A DNA stretch of 6,753 nucleotides from positions 1-6,753 of the forward strand of contig JBFFGE010000227.1 in the NCBI GenBank assembly GCA_041557595.1. The letters run 5' to 3'. Each line of letters begins with the position of its first letter. Position 1 is the stretch's first letter. Positions 6,691 through 6,753 of this stretch are shown one piece after another. The position numbers and the translations under genes are program-made. The stretch comes from JAOTYV01 sp041557595. Its GTDB lineage: Bacteria; Pseudomonadota; Alphaproteobacteria; UBA8366. The notes under the pieces were generated by a model, which saw nothing but the letters and a program-made list of their open reading frames with translations, did not search any database and was not told the origin of the DNA.

Positions 6691-6753
6691 ATGTGGTCTT
6701 TCGATAGGTTGTCCATTCGGCCCTGACCGGGGAGACTGGAGTTACCAAGCTTC

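Noticed and set aside
6691..6753. Possible terminator or start of a new gene after gshA
   Set aside because: Only a 3-bp CCC/GGG pairing is seen, without a T-run, and the stretch is too short to support a gene.

Overview
The window is a high-GC, densely packed chromosomal segment. It looks like an alphaproteobacterium, but this is inferred from gene content only. The pointers are a plant/alphaproteobacterial-type glutamate-cysteine ligase directly downstream of rsmE, ubiA divergent from that pair, and an ETF-beta-type lysine methyltransferase next to ubiA. No tRNA, rRNA, CRISPR array, insertion sequence or phage gene was recognised.

Layout from left to right. The 5' end of ubiD (minus strand) runs off the left edge. 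Upstream of it, on the same strand, is a two-gene unit made of a VOC/glyoxalase-fold protein followed by a YafY-type HTH-WYL regulator. This unit is divergent from a plus-strand gene of unknown function whose sequence weakly resembles the gamma-glutamylcyclotransferase fold. The 157-base divergent spacer (1979-2135) carries a perfect 9-bp inverted repeat. The unknown gene converges, with a 16-base gap, on a minus-strand pair: ubiA and, overlapping its last 8 bases, a methyltransferase that resembles the METTL20/ETFBKMT family. A 50-base divergent spacer separates ubiA from the plus-strand pair rsmE-gshA. The last 63 bases (6691-6753) follow the gshA stop and hold nothing I can identify.

Functionally, most of the window is housekeeping around electron carriers and thiols. 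UbiA prenylates 4-hydroxybenzoate and UbiD decarboxylates the product, two consecutive ubiquinone steps. The methyltransferase would modify the electron-transfer flavoprotein, which feeds electrons into the ubiquinone pool. GshA makes gamma-glutamylcysteine, the first step of glutathione synthesis, and RsmE methylates 16S rRNA. The VOC/WYL unit looks like a small self-contained regulated operon lying between ubiD and ubiA.

I see no clear new multi-gene defence or mobile system. The points most worth a second look are the ubiA-methyltransferase overlap, the unrecognised GGCT-like protein and the inverted repeat that may be the WYL regulator's operator.
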